From Pseudomonas sp. AOB-7 (lineage in GTDB: Bacteria; Pseudomonadota; Gammaproteobacteria; Pseudomonadales; Pseudomonadaceae): a stretch of 64,000 nucleotides of DNA. The notes under the pieces are model-generated. The model was not told the DNA's origin, made no database searches, and saw nothing but the letters and a program-made list of their open reading frames with translations. Below, piece after piece: positions 26,884 to 35,574 of this stretch; position 1 is the stretch's first letter, and the number at the start of each line of letters is the position of its first letter. The stretch covers positions 1 to 64,000 of the forward strand of contig NZ_RFFK01000011.1 in the NCBI RefSeq assembly GCF_003696305.1, read 5' to 3'. The translations under genes and the position numbers were made by a program.

Positions 26884-27183
26884 ATGAGCTGGTACCGCTG
26901 GGACGGCGAGGACCTGATCCTCGACTGCCACCTGCAGCCCAAGGCGAGCAGCGATGGGTTCGCCGGACTGCACGGCGACCGCCTGAAGATCCGCCTCACC
27001 GCGCCGCCGGTCGAGGGCCAGGCCAACGCCCAGCTGCAGACCTTCCTGGCCAAGGCCTTCGGCGTGGCGAAAAGCCAGGTGAGCCTGGAGAGCGGCCAGC
27101 TGAACCGCCACAAGCGCCTGCGCATCCAGGCCCCGCGCTGCCTGCCGGCGCTGCCGGGACTGGCGCGTCCCGACAGCGCATGA
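26884..27183 (+). CDS. yggU: DUF167 (YggU) family protein
   Basis: A 99-residue alpha/beta protein of the DUF167 family. The core LDCHLQPKASSDGFAGLHG, LKIRLTAPPVEGQANAQL and FLAKAFGVAKSQV is typical, with the basic SGQLNRHKRLRI stretch. The ATG starts one base after the yggT stop, so the genes are coupled. Function is unknown, although the gene follows yggT in many genomes. Confidence 0.92.
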   Translation: MSWYRWDGEDLILDCHLQPKASSDGFAGLHGDRLKIRLTAPPVEGQANAQLQTFLAKAFGVAKSQVSLESGQLNRHKRLRIQAPRCLPALPGLARPDSA

Positions 27184-27406
27184 CCGTCCGGCGCCCGCAA
27201 CGACCGCTCGGCGCTCGCCACCGGCCGTAAGGCGGGACTGGGCAGGCGGGCGATTGACGGCCGCCGCCGCCACCGCATAATGCGGGGTATTCAGGCGAAC
27301 GCCGTGCGTTCTGGCGGCAAACCGACGCGAACCGTCGCCCAAGCGGTGCCGGTCGCCAGCGCCCCGACCACCAGCCGCCGCATGCGTTGCCCAGAGGAGA
27401 GCCAGG

Positions 27407-29389
27407 ATGAGCATGGAACGTCTCAGCCAGCAGGTCGATGCCTACGTCGCCTGGAAGCGCGAGTTGATGCGCGAGATCACCCGCTACCGCAGCTGGCTGG
27501 AGCACAATCGGCTCAACTCCGAGGCGGTGCAGGCCAAGCTCGAACGCGCACTCAAGCTGCTGCGCACCGATCACATCACCCTGGCCTTCGTCGGCGAGTT
27601 CTCCCGCGGCAAGACCGAACTGATCAACAGCCTGTTCTTCTCCGAGTACGGCCAGCGCATGCTGCCCTCGCATGCCGGGCGCACCACCATGTGCCCCACC
27701 GAGCTGTTCTTCGACCCGCGCTCGGAGCGCTCCTACATCCGCCTGCTGCCGATCGAGACGCGCACCGCCTCGGCCAGCGTCGCCCAGTTCAAGCGCATCC
27801 CGCGGCACTGGGTGAACATCCCCCTGGACACCAGCGACCCGGCCAACATGGCCCTGGCCTTCAGCCAGGTGGCCAAGACCAAACCGATGCCGGTGGAGCA
27901 GGCGATCCAGCTCGGCTTTCACCCGGACATGCTCGAAGGCACCGGCAAGCGCGGCCAGGTGCTGGTGCCGGCCTGGCGCCACGCCATGGTCAACTTCGAC
28001 CACCCGCTGCTGCGCCAGGGCCTGCGCATCCTCGACACCCCGGGCCTCAACGCGCTCGGCAGCGAGCCGGAACTGACCCTGTCGATGCTGCCCAGCGCCC
28101 AGGCGATCATCTTCCTGCTGGCCGCCGACACCGGCGTCACCGCCAGCGACATGAGCATCTGGCAGCAACACATTCGCCAGCTCGACGAAGACACCCAGAC
28201 CTGCCTGTTCGCCGTGCTGAACAAGATCGACGTGCTCTGGGACGACCTGGCCGGCGAAGCCTTCGTGCAGAACGCCATCGGCCAGATCCAAGCCGCCACC
28301 GCGCGCCAGCTGGGCATCGGCAAGGACGAGGTGCTGCCGCTGTCGGCCAAGCAGGCGCTGCTGGCCAAGGTGCGCAAGGACGAGGAACTGCTGGCCCGCA
28401 GCCAGATGGCCAACCTCGAGACCCTGCTCTGCGAACGCATCGTCGCGCAGAAGGAACGCCTGATCGAAGACCGCGTGGTGCGCCAGGTGCTGGCCCTGCT
28501 CAACAACAGCCAGCACGTGCTGGGCCTGCGCCTGGAGAAGGTCGGCGAACAGCTCGCCCTGCTCGGCAACCACCAGCAGGACAACGGCCAGCTGCTGTTC
28601 GAGCTGACCGCCAAGACCAAGGAAGACCACAGCCTGCACCACAAGCGCCTGCTCGGGCTGAAGACCAACCAGCGCCTGGTTCAGCGCCAGGGCGAGCTGC
28701 TGCGCCACGCCGCGCGCGCCGAACGCCTGGAAGAACACCTGGACCAGGTCCGCCGCAACCTCACCGGCAGCTGGACCACGCTGGGCATCAACCAGGCCAT
28801 CCTGCACTTCTTCCGCGCCGTGGAGCACGACCTGCACGGCCTGGAGCAGGAAGCCGAGATGGCCAACAAGATGGTCGCCGCCCTCTACCGCCGGCACAAC
28901 GAGGACAACCCGCTGCACGGCGTCGACGCACCGCAGTTCCAGGCCCAGCGCTACCTGCGCGAGCTGAAGAAACTGCAGGCCAAGGGCGACCAGTTCCGCC
29001 TGCACGTCAAGACCCTGCTCACCGAGCAGCGCAGCCTGACCCGACGCTTCTTCGCCACCCTCGCCCAGGAGGTGATCGGCCTGCACCAGCGCCTGCGCCA
29101 GGACGCCGAACAGTGGGCCGGCGACGCCCTGATGCCGCTGATGCAGCACACCCTGGAACACAAGCAGATGCTGGAAACCCATATGCTGCGGCTCAAATCC
29201 CTGGCCCAGGAAACCCAGCAGACGCGCAAGCGCAGCCAGCAACTGGCGCACTACCAGCAGGAGCTGGAACAGCAACTGGCCCAGGCCGCCGACATGCTGC
29301 GCATCCTGCGCCGGCCGGCGCCGGTACAGCGCCAGGGCAAGGTGGTCAGCCTGCCCTCGGCGATAGGCGCGCAGGCCGGCGGCGAATAG
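27407..29389 (+). CDS. Dynamin-like GTPase
   Basis: A 660-residue large GTPase. G1 is GEFSRGKTELINSL (about residues 62-75), G2 the threonine pair in GRTTMCPTELFF, G3 DTPGLNALG, and G4 NKIDVLWDD. The GTPase domain is unusually long between G2 and G3 (about 110 residues). The rest is helical and charged, with long coiled-coil-like stretches (residues about 345-480 and 545-635, for example HYQQELEQQLAQAADML). No transmembrane span is visible, unlike many bacterial dynamins. GAGGAGAG precedes the ATG by about 9 bases. It stands alone between yggU and metX. A role in membrane remodelling or stress tolerance is inferred from the superfamily. Confidence 0.88.
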   Translation: MSMERLSQQVDAYVAWKRELMREITRYRSWLEHNRLNSEAVQAKLERALKLLRTDHITLAFVGEFSRGKTELINSLFFSEYGQRMLPSHAGRTTMCPTELFFDPRSERSYIRLLPIETRTASASVAQFKRIPRHWVNIPLDTSDPANMALAFSQVAKTKPMPVEQAIQLGFHPDMLEGTGKRGQVLVPAWRHAMVNFDHPLLRQGLRILDTPGLNALGSEPELTLSMLPSAQAIIFLLAADTGVTASDMSIWQQHIRQLDEDTQTCLFAVLNKIDVLWDDLAGEAFVQNAIGQIQAATARQLGIGKDEVLPLSAKQALLAKVRKDEELLARSQMANLETLLCERIVAQKERLIEDRVVRQVLALLNNSQHVLGLRLEKVGEQLALLGNHQQDNGQLLFELTAKTKEDHSLHHKRLLGLKTNQRLVQRQGELLRHAARAERLEEHLDQVRRNLTGSWTTLGINQAILHFFRAVEHDLHGLEQEAEMANKMVAALYRRHNEDNPLHGVDAPQFQAQRYLRELKKLQAKGDQFRLHVKTLLTEQRSLTRRFFATLAQEVIGLHQRLRQDAEQWAGDALMPLMQHTLEHKQMLETHMLRLKSLAQETQQTRKRSQQLAHYQQELEQQLAQAADMLRILRRPAPVQRQGKVVSLPSAIGAQAGGE

Positions 29390-29485
29390 CCGCGCACTGT
29401 GGCCGGAGCGGGCGCCAGCTCGCTTGCCGCTGCCGGCGGCGCTCTTTAGACTGGCGCCCTCCTCCGATTCGATAGCAGCGCCTCA

Positions 29486-30625
29486 ATGCCCACTGCCTTT
29501 CCCGAAGACTCCGTAGGCCTGGTCAGCCCCCAGGTGCAGCGCTTCAGCGAGCCGCTGGCGCTGGCCTGCGGACGCAGCCTGGCCGAGTACGAACTGGTCG
29601 TCGAAACCTACGGCGAACTGAATGCCGCACGCAGCAACGCGGTGCTGATCTGCCACGCCCTGTCCGGCCATCATCATGCCGCCGGCTACCACAGCCCGGA
29701 CGACCGCAAGCCCGGCTGGTGGGACAGCTGCATCGGTCCCGGCAAGCCGATCGACACGCGCAAGTTCTTCGTCGTCAGCCTCAACAACCTCGGCGGCTGC
29801 AACGGCTCGACCGGTCCGAGCAGCGCCAACCCGGCCACCGGCAAGCCCTACGGCGCCGACTTCCCGGTGATGACCGTGGAAGACTGGGTGCACAGCCAGG
29901 CGCGCCTGGCCGACCGCCTGGGCATCGCGCAGTGGGCCGCGGTGATCGGCGGCAGCCTCGGCGGCATGCAGGCGCTGCAGTGGACCATCAGCTACCCCGA
30001 GCGCGTGCGCCACTGCCTGGCGATCGCCTCGGCGCCCAAGCTGTCGGCGCAGAACATCGCCTTCAACGAAGTCGCGCGCCAGGCCATCCTCACCGATCCG
30101 GAGTTCCACGGCGGGCATTTCCAGGAGCGCGGCGTGATCCCCAAGCGCGGCCTGATGCTGGCGCGCATGGTCGGCCATATCACCTACCTGTCCGACGACG
30201 CCATGGGCGAGAAATTCGGCCGCGGCCTGAAGAGCGAGAAGCTCAACTACGACTTCCACAGCGTCGAGTTCCAGGTCGAGAGCTACCTGCGCTACCAGGG
30301 CGAGGAGTTTTCCGGGCGCTTCGACGCCAACACCTACCTGCTGATGACCAAGGCGCTGGACTACTTCGACCCGGCCGCCGCCCATGACGGCGACCTGGCC
30401 AAGACCCTGGCCGCGGCCCAGGCGGATTTCTGCGTGATGTCCTTCACCACCGACTGGCGTTTCTCCCCGGCCCGCTCGCGGGAGATAGTCGATGCGCTAT
30501 TGGCGGCGAAGAAGAACGTCTGCTACCTGGAGATCGACGCGCCGCAGGGCCACGACGCCTTCCTCATGCCGATCCCGCGCTACCTGCAGGCGTTCGGCAG
30601 CTACATGAAGCGGATCGAGGTATGA
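29486..30625 (+). CDS. metX: Homoserine O-acyltransferase MetX
   Basis: A 379-residue alpha/beta-hydrolase-fold enzyme that acylates L-homoserine, the first committed step of methionine synthesis. The nucleophile serine is in GGSLGGMQALQW (about residues 155-166), with a catalytic histidine in GHDAFLMP near the C-terminus and an aspartate in FTTDWRFSP. Family members in Pseudomonas have been reported to use succinyl-CoA rather than acetyl-CoA; sequence alone here does not settle it. The stop overlaps the metW frame, as in other pseudomonads. Confidence 0.96.
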   Translation: MPTAFPEDSVGLVSPQVQRFSEPLALACGRSLAEYELVVETYGELNAARSNAVLICHALSGHHHAAGYHSPDDRKPGWWDSCIGPGKPIDTRKFFVVSLNNLGGCNGSTGPSSANPATGKPYGADFPVMTVEDWVHSQARLADRLGIAQWAAVIGGSLGGMQALQWTISYPERVRHCLAIASAPKLSAQNIAFNEVARQAILTDPEFHGGHFQERGVIPKRGLMLARMVGHITYLSDDAMGEKFGRGLKSEKLNYDFHSVEFQVESYLRYQGEEFSGRFDANTYLLMTKALDYFDPAAAHDGDLAKTLAAAQADFCVMSFTTDWRFSPARSREIVDALLAAKKNVCYLEIDAPQGHDAFLMPIPRYLQAFGSYMKRIEV

Positions 30626-30627
30626 GC

Positions 30628-31224
30628 ATGCGAGCGGATCTGGACATCATCCAGGAATGGATCGCCCCGGGCAGCCGCGTGCTCGACCTGGGCTGCGGCG
30701 ACGGCGAGCTGCTGGCCTGGCTGCGCGAGCACAAGCAGGTGGCCGGCTACGGCCTGGAGATCGACGCGGAGAAGATCGCCACCTGCATCGAGCGCGGGGT
30801 CAACGTGATCGAGCAGAACCTCGACGAGGGCCTGGGCAACTTCGCCAGCGACAGCTTCGACGTGGTGGTCATGACCCAGTCGCTGCAGGCGCTGCACTAC
30901 CCGGACAAGGTGCTGGCGGAGATGCTGCGGGTCGGCAAGACCTGCATCATCACCTTCCCCAACTTCGGCCACTGGCGCTGCCGCTGGTACCTGACCACCA
31001 AGGGCCGCATGCCGGTGTCGGATTTTCTGCCCTACACCTGGTACAACACGCCGAACATCCACTTCTGCACCTTCGAGGACTTCGAACGCCTGTGCCACGC
31101 CCAGGGCGCGCGGGTCGAGGAGCGCCTGGCGGTGGATCGCGACCATCGCCACGGTTGGGCCAGCCGAGTCTGGCCTAATCTATTAGGTGAGATCGGCATC
31201 TATCGCATCAGCGGTGCGAACTGA
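30628..31224 (+). CDS. metW: Methionine biosynthesis protein MetW
   Basis: A 198-residue SAM-methyltransferase-fold protein needed with MetX for efficient homoserine acylation. Motif I is VLDLGCGDGELLAWL (about residues 18-32); FDVVVMTQSLQALHYP and KTCIITFPNFGHWRCRWYL follow. Two in-frame starts exist: ATG 30622, overlapping the metX stop as ATGA, and ATG 30628. The second is preferred because GAGG lies 7 bases upstream and it gives MRADLDIIQEWI, the N-terminus I know from homologues. Choosing 30622 would add Met-Ser. Confidence 0.93.
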   Translation: MRADLDIIQEWIAPGSRVLDLGCGDGELLAWLREHKQVAGYGLEIDAEKIATCIERGVNVIEQNLDEGLGNFASDSFDVVVMTQSLQALHYPDKVLAEMLRVGKTCIITFPNFGHWRCRWYLTTKGRMPVSDFLPYTWYNTPNIHFCTFEDFERLCHAQGARVEERLAVDRDHRHGWASRVWPNLLGEIGIYRISGAN

Positions 31225-31251
31225 GCCATCGCCTGCCCGAGGAGAACCATC

Positions 31252-31668
31252 ATGCGCCGCATCATCCCCTTCCTGATCGCCCTGTGCCTGGCCCTGCCGG
31301 CCGTCGCCGAACGCAAGCAGAGCTTCGGCGATCTCGACGTGCACTACAGCGTGTTCAACTCCAGCTTCCTGCAGCCGGACATCGCCGCGGCCGCCGGCCT
31401 GACCCGCAGCAAGACCCAGGGCGTGGTCAACGTCGCCGTGCTCAAGGCTGGCAAGGCCAGCACCGCGCAGGTCGGCGGCCAGGTGAAAAACCTGCTCGGG
31501 CAGATCACGCCCCTGACCTTCAAGCAGGTCACGGAAAGCGGCGCCATCTACTACCTGGCGCAGTTCCCCTTCTCCAGCCGCGAGGTGCTGAGCTTCACCC
31601 TCGAGGTGCAGCAGGGCGGCAACCCGCACAGTTTCAGCTTCAACCAGGAAATGTTCCCCGACGAATGA
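31252..31668 (+). CDS. DUF4426 exported protein
   Basis: A 138-residue exported protein. The signal peptide ends near AVAE (residue 20), and the mature part is a compact beta-rich DUF4426 domain (FGDLDVHYSVFNSSFLQPDIAAAAGL, then NVAVLKAGKASTAQVGGQVKNLLGQ). GAGGAGAA lies upstream of the ATG. The family is found next to metW and rdgB in many pseudomonads and has no known function. Its stop overlaps the rdgB start (ATGA). Confidence 0.9.
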   Translation: MRRIIPFLIALCLALPAVAERKQSFGDLDVHYSVFNSSFLQPDIAAAAGLTRSKTQGVVNVAVLKAGKASTAQVGGQVKNLLGQITPLTFKQVTESGAIYYLAQFPFSSREVLSFTLEVQQGGNPHSFSFNQEMFPDE

Positions 31669-32261
31669 CAGCCTTCAACGAACTGGTGCTGGCCAGCCAC
31701 AACGCCGGCAAACTCAAGGAACTGCAGGCCATGCTCGGCGACGCCGTGCGCCTGCGCTCGATCGGTGAATTCTCCAGCGTCGAGCCGGAGGAAACCGGCC
31801 TGTCGTTCGTCGAGAACGCCATCCTCAAGGCGCGCAACGCCGCGCGCATCTCCGGCCTGCCGGCGCTGGCCGACGATTCCGGTCTGGCGGTGGATCATCT
31901 CGGCGGCGCCCCCGGCATCTACTCGGCGCGCTACGCGGACGGCCGGGGCGATGCGGCGAACAACGCCAAGCTGCTCGATGCCCTGAAAGATGTGCCGGAC
32001 GCCCAGCGCGGCGCCCAGTTCGTCTGCGCCCTGGCCCTGGTGCGGCACGCCGACGACCCCCTGCCGATTCTCTGCGAGGGCCTGTGGCACGGCCGCATCC
32101 TGCATCAGGCGCGCGGCGAGCAAGGTTTCGGCTACGACCCGCTGTTCTGGGTAGAAGACTGTCAGCGCTCGGCCGCCGAACTGCCGGCGGCGGAAAAGAA
32201 CCGCCTAAGCCACCGCGCCCGCGCCATGGCCCTGCTCAAGCAGCGGCTGGGGCTGGCGTGA
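31665..32261 (+). CDS. rdgB: Non-canonical purine NTP pyrophosphatase (dITP/XTP)
   Basis: A 198-residue Ham1-family enzyme that hydrolyses dITP, ITP and XTP to monophosphates, keeping deaminated purines out of DNA and RNA. Motifs are LASHNAGKLKELQAM (about residues 8-22), ETGLSFVENAILKARNAA, LADDSGLAVDHLGG, and GFGYDPLFW followed by HRARAM. The ATG overlaps the DUF4426 stop and the stop overlaps the hemW start, so the three genes are translationally coupled. Confidence 0.96.
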   Translation: MTAFNELVLASHNAGKLKELQAMLGDAVRLRSIGEFSSVEPEETGLSFVENAILKARNAARISGLPALADDSGLAVDHLGGAPGIYSARYADGRGDAANNAKLLDALKDVPDAQRGAQFVCALALVRHADDPLPILCEGLWHGRILHQARGEQGFGYDPLFWVEDCQRSAAELPAAEKNRLSHRARAMALLKQRLGLA

Positions 32262-33442
32262 GCCAGCACCCTGCACCCCACTCCCCCGGCGCTGGGGAAC
32301 GGGGCTTCGCGCTGCCGCCTCTGGCGCTCTATATCCATATCCCCTGGTGCGTGAAGAAGTGCCCCTACTGCGACTTCAACTCCCACGCGGCCGGGCCGAC
32401 GCTGCCGGAAGAGGAGTACGTCGACGCCCTGCTGGCCGACCTCGACGCCGACCTGGGCCAGGTGCATGGCCGGCCGCTGAGCTCGATCTTCTTCGGCGGC
32501 GGCACCCCCAGCCTGTTCTCCGACCGCGCCCTGGGCCGCCTGCTGGAGGGCGTCGAGCGCCGCGTGGCGTTCGCCGGCGACATCGAGATCACCCTGGAAG
32601 CCAACCCCGGCACCTTCGAGCAGGCCAAGTTCAAGGGCTACCGGGCGCTGGGCATCAATCGCCTGTCGATCGGCGTGCAGAGTTTCCAGGAGGCCAAGCT
32701 CAAGGCGCTGGGGCGCATCCACGACGGCCGTGAAGCAATCCGCGCCGCCGACATGGCGCGCGCCGCCGGCTTCGACAACTTCAACCTCGACCTGATGCAC
32801 GGCCTGCCCGAACAGAGCCTCGAGGACGCGCTGTTCGACCTGCGCACCGCCATCGCCCAGGCGCCGACGCACCTGTCCTGGTACCAGCTGACCATGGAGC
32901 CGAACACGCTGTTCTGGAGCCAGCCGCCGGTGCTGCCCGAGGACGACCTGCTGTGGGACATCCAGGAGGCCGGCCAGGCGCTGCTGGCGGCCGAGGGCTA
33001 CGCCCAGTACGAGGTGTCCGCCTACGCCCAGCCCGGCAAGCAGGCGCGGCACAACCTCAACTACTGGACCTTCGGCGACTTCCTCGGCATCGGCGCCGGC
33101 GCCCACGCCAAGCTCAGCGACCCGCACGGGCGCATCCTGCGCACCTGGAAGACCCGCCTGCCCAAAGACTACCTGGACGCGGCCAAAGCCTTCCAAGCCG
33201 GCGAGCGCCTGCTCGGCGCCGACGAGCTGCCCTTCGAATTTCTCATGAACGTGCTGCGCCTCACCGACGGCGTGCCGGCAAGCCTGTTCACTGAGCGCAC
33301 CGGTCTGCCCCTGGCCAGCCTGGACGCCGCCCGCACCGAAGCGCAGGCGCGCAAGCTGCTGCGCACCGAGCCCGAGCGGCTGTGCGCCACCGCCGAGGGC
33401 CAGCTGTTTCTCAACGATTTGCTGCAACACTTCTTGCCCTGA
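32258..33442 (+). CDS. hemW: Radical SAM haem chaperone HemW
   Basis: A 394-residue radical SAM protein of the HemN-like group that binds haem and delivers it to respiratory enzymes; it lacks coproporphyrinogen oxidase activity. The cluster motif is C31-x3-C35-x2-C38 (CVKKCPYCDF). FFGGGTPSLF, ITLEANPGTFE and INRLSIGVQSFQ follow, and a HemN C-terminal domain. A GTG start overlapping the rdgB stop (GTGA) was chosen: it gives a length normal for the family, and an ATG further up would lie deep inside rdgB. The N-terminal extension before LALYIHIPW is variable in homologues. Confidence 0.93.
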   Translation: MSQHPAPHSPGAGERGFALPPLALYIHIPWCVKKCPYCDFNSHAAGPTLPEEEYVDALLADLDADLGQVHGRPLSSIFFGGGTPSLFSDRALGRLLEGVERRVAFAGDIEITLEANPGTFEQAKFKGYRALGINRLSIGVQSFQEAKLKALGRIHDGREAIRAADMARAAGFDNFNLDLMHGLPEQSLEDALFDLRTAIAQAPTHLSWYQLTMEPNTLFWSQPPVLPEDDLLWDIQEAGQALLAAEGYAQYEVSAYAQPGKQARHNLNYWTFGDFLGIGAGAHAKLSDPHGRILRTWKTRLPKDYLDAAKAFQAGERLLGADELPFEFLMNVLRLTDGVPASLFTERTGLPLASLDAARTEAQARKLLRTEPERLCATAEGQLFLNDLLQHFLP

Positions 33443-33457
33443 CCGCCCGGATGGCTA

Positions 33458-33598
33458 ACAGGCCGTTGAAAAACGTAGGCGAGGCAGCCAGTGCAAGGCA
33501 AAAACAGGCGAGGAAGCGGAGTTTACAGGCTGTAAATGAGCATTCCGAGCCTGTTTTTAACGCAGCAATGGCAACGTAGGTAGTTTTTCAACAGCCTG
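33458..33598. mobile_element. MITE-like element with CAGGC-GTTGAAAAA terminal inverted repeats
   Basis: A 141-bp stretch bounded by ACAGGCCGTTGAAAAAC at the left and the inverted copy GTTTTTCAACAGCCTGT at the right, with one mismatch in the repeat. Inside are further symmetric segments (CAAAAACAGGC and GCCTGTTTTTAACG), so the whole can fold into a long hairpin. It has no coding capacity. The TGTTGAAAAA terminus is shared with several Pseudomonas insertion sequences, so it may be a non-autonomous derivative. No clear target duplication is visible beyond a possible TA. Confidence 0.75.
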
Positions 33599-33610
33599 TA
33601 AGGACCCCGG

Positions 33611-33934
33611 ATGGATCTCGTACTAGACCTGATCGTCACCCTCTCGCGCTGGAGCCGCAGCCACCTCGGCGACATTTCCCTGGCCATCATGGCCACCCTG
33701 CTGGTGCTGTTCGGCCCGGCCATCAACGCCTGGGTCCAGCGCACCATCGGCAACCTCAATTTCGTCCTGCGCACCCTGCTGTTCGTGGTGTTCTGCGCGG
33801 TCGGCTACGGCCTGGCCATCGTCTTCCTCACCCCCTGGCTGGCCAAGGGCCTGGCGCATTTCAACAACTTCACCCTGGCGCCGGTGCTGATCCTGATCTT
33901 CGTGGTGATCGGCATATTGGCCGACCGCAACTAA
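33611..33934 (+). CDS. DUF3392 small membrane protein
   Basis: A 107-residue inner-membrane protein of the DUF3392 family with three or four membrane spans (residues about 19-40, 50-77, 88-104). A short amphipathic N-terminus (MDLVLDLIVTLSRWSRSHLGD) precedes them. Function is unknown. The start lies only 12 bp downstream of the MITE-like element, so that element must now form part of its promoter or leader, or the gene is read from hemW through the element. Confidence 0.85.
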   Translation: MDLVLDLIVTLSRWSRSHLGDISLAIMATLLVLFGPAINAWVQRTIGNLNFVLRTLLFVVFCAVGYGLAIVFLTPWLAKGLAHFNNFTLAPVLILIFVVIGILADRN

Positions 33935-33991
33935 GGCCGGCAGCAGCATATACCGACTAAGGGTAACCACCAGGCCCAACACCGCCATAAA

Positions 33992-34026
33992 AAACGCCGC
34001 GACCCGGTAAAGGCGTCGCGGCGTTT
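33992..34026 (-). terminator. Terminator of the DUF1329 gene
   Basis: 12-bp stem AAACGCCGCGAC/GTCGCGGCGTTT with an 11-base loop. Read on the minus strand it is followed by a T-rich run, so it serves the DUF1329 gene. On the plus strand it may also stop the DUF3392 transcript. Confidence 0.88.
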
Positions 34027-34057
34027 CGCTCGAACATGCGGCCTGCGGCCGCGTGCC

Positions 34058-35401
34058 TCAGTTGCCCTCGCGGCGCAGCGCCTGCGGGGTGAAGTCGCGC
34101 GGGGTCAGCTTGGCGTCGAAGTCGTACATCTTCTCGTTGTTGTCCAGGCCGTCGGCGAAGTAGCGGCTGCCCTTGAAGTCGTAGATGGTCTCCAGGGTCG
34201 AGCCGAACATCGGCACCTCGTAGTAGCTGATCGGGTGGGCTTCCTGCAGGCCGATCAGTTCGCCGTGCCTGTCGTACAGGTCGACGGCGAGGATCTGCCA
34301 GCTGTCCTCGTCCAGGTAGAAGCGGCGCTTGGCGTAGGGATGGCTGAAACCGGTGCGCAGGTCCGCTTCGACCACCCAGACGCGGTGCAGCTCGTAGCGC
34401 AGCAGCTCGGGATTGACGTGCTTGGCCTGGAGGATATCGCCGTAGGCGATGCCCTTCTGGTGCACGGCGTAGCTGTTGTAGGGCACCAGCATCTCGCGCT
34501 TGCCCAGCAGCTGCCACTCGTAGCGATCCGGCGCGCCGTTGTAGGCGTCGACCTGGTCGGCGGTGGCCATGCCGTTGGTATCCGGCTGCAGGGTGTCGTA
34601 GGCCAGCATCGGCAGGCGCCGCACGCGGCGCTCGCCGCGGTTGAAGCGCCAGGCCTTGCGGATGGCGAGAATCTGGTCGAGGGTCTCCTGCACCACCAGG
34701 GCCGAACCGGCCAGCTTGGCCGGCGCCACCACCTTGTACTTGTAGTAGAACAGGGTGTTGTCCAGGTCCTGCGGCGCGACGCCGTCGCGGCCGTAGAGGA
34801 AATAGATGTCGCGCTCGAGCTTGAGCAGGTTGTAGCTGCCGTTGCTGAGCACCGCGGCCTGGTTGGTGGCCATGCTGATCTGGTCGCCACGGTAGCGCAT
34901 GATATGGTTCCAGATCGCTTCCTGACCGTTCTGCGGCAACGGGAAGGGCACGCCGGAGGCGGCGCCCTGCACGCCGTTGCCGCCGGAGATCAGCTCGGCG
35001 TTGAGCGCGTTGAAGCGGGTGGCATCGTAGATGCGCTGCGGCGCCGCGGCGCTGCGCCGGGTGGGGAACACCCGCAGATAGTAGCCGGGGTTCTGTTGCA
35101 GCAGGGCCTTGAGCCCCAGCGGCAGCTGTTGTTCATGCTGCGCCAGGTTGCCGGCGTCGACCCGATACTGCATGGCGTCGGCGGCATAGGGATCGGGGTG
35201 GTGCATGCCCGGCTGGTAATTGGCCAGCGGCGTAGCCAGGCCGCCGCTCCAGGCGGGAATGGTGCCGGCGGCATTGCCGGCGCGTTCGCCGCCCAGCGGT
35301 GTCAGCTCCTGGCCCAGGCGCGCGGCCTGGCTGGCATCGACCTTGGCCTGGGCCTGCAGGGCCAGGGCGCTCAGCAGCAGAATGGAAACCGATCTCAACA
35401 C
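34058..35401 (-). CDS. DUF1329 exported protein
   Basis: A 447-residue exported protein with a signal peptide (MLRSVSILLLSALALQAQAK, cleavage near residue 19). The DUF1329 domain covers nearly the whole mature protein, with typical stretches LGQELTPLGGERAGNAAGTIPAWSG and WEYRVWVVEA-like VWVVEADLRTGFSHPYAKRRFYLDEDSW. The fold is related to lipoprotein carriers of the LolB/LppX type, suggesting lipid or hydrophobic ligand transport in the envelope; that is inference. It is a single-gene unit with its own terminator. Confidence 0.9.
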   Translation of the reverse strand: MLRSVSILLLSALALQAQAKVDASQAARLGQELTPLGGERAGNAAGTIPAWSGGLATPLANYQPGMHHPDPYAADAMQYRVDAGNLAQHEQQLPLGLKALLQQNPGYYLRVFPTRRSAAAPQRIYDATRFNALNAELISGGNGVQGAASGVPFPLPQNGQEAIWNHIMRYRGDQISMATNQAAVLSNGSYNLLKLERDIYFLYGRDGVAPQDLDNTLFYYKYKVVAPAKLAGSALVVQETLDQILAIRKAWRFNRGERRVRRLPMLAYDTLQPDTNGMATADQVDAYNGAPDRYEWQLLGKREMLVPYNSYAVHQKGIAYGDILQAKHVNPELLRYELHRVWVVEADLRTGFSHPYAKRRFYLDEDSWQILAVDLYDRHGELIGLQEAHPISYYEVPMFGSTLETIYDFKGSRYFADGLDNNEKMYDFDAKLTPRDFTPQALRREGN

Positions 35402-35574
35402 AATGCTCTCCTCACGGCGCCGCGGCAGCGGCGTCGCTGTTATCCGCGCGGCCCGCGGCCGCGCTTATCGTTTTGTTGTGTCTGCGGTGAGGTGCCGTCC
35501 TGGCCGTCGGGTTATCCCGATCTGCTTAGGCGTCCTGCCATTTTTGGCGAAGCGGTGGGGATGTGCAGCAGTGA

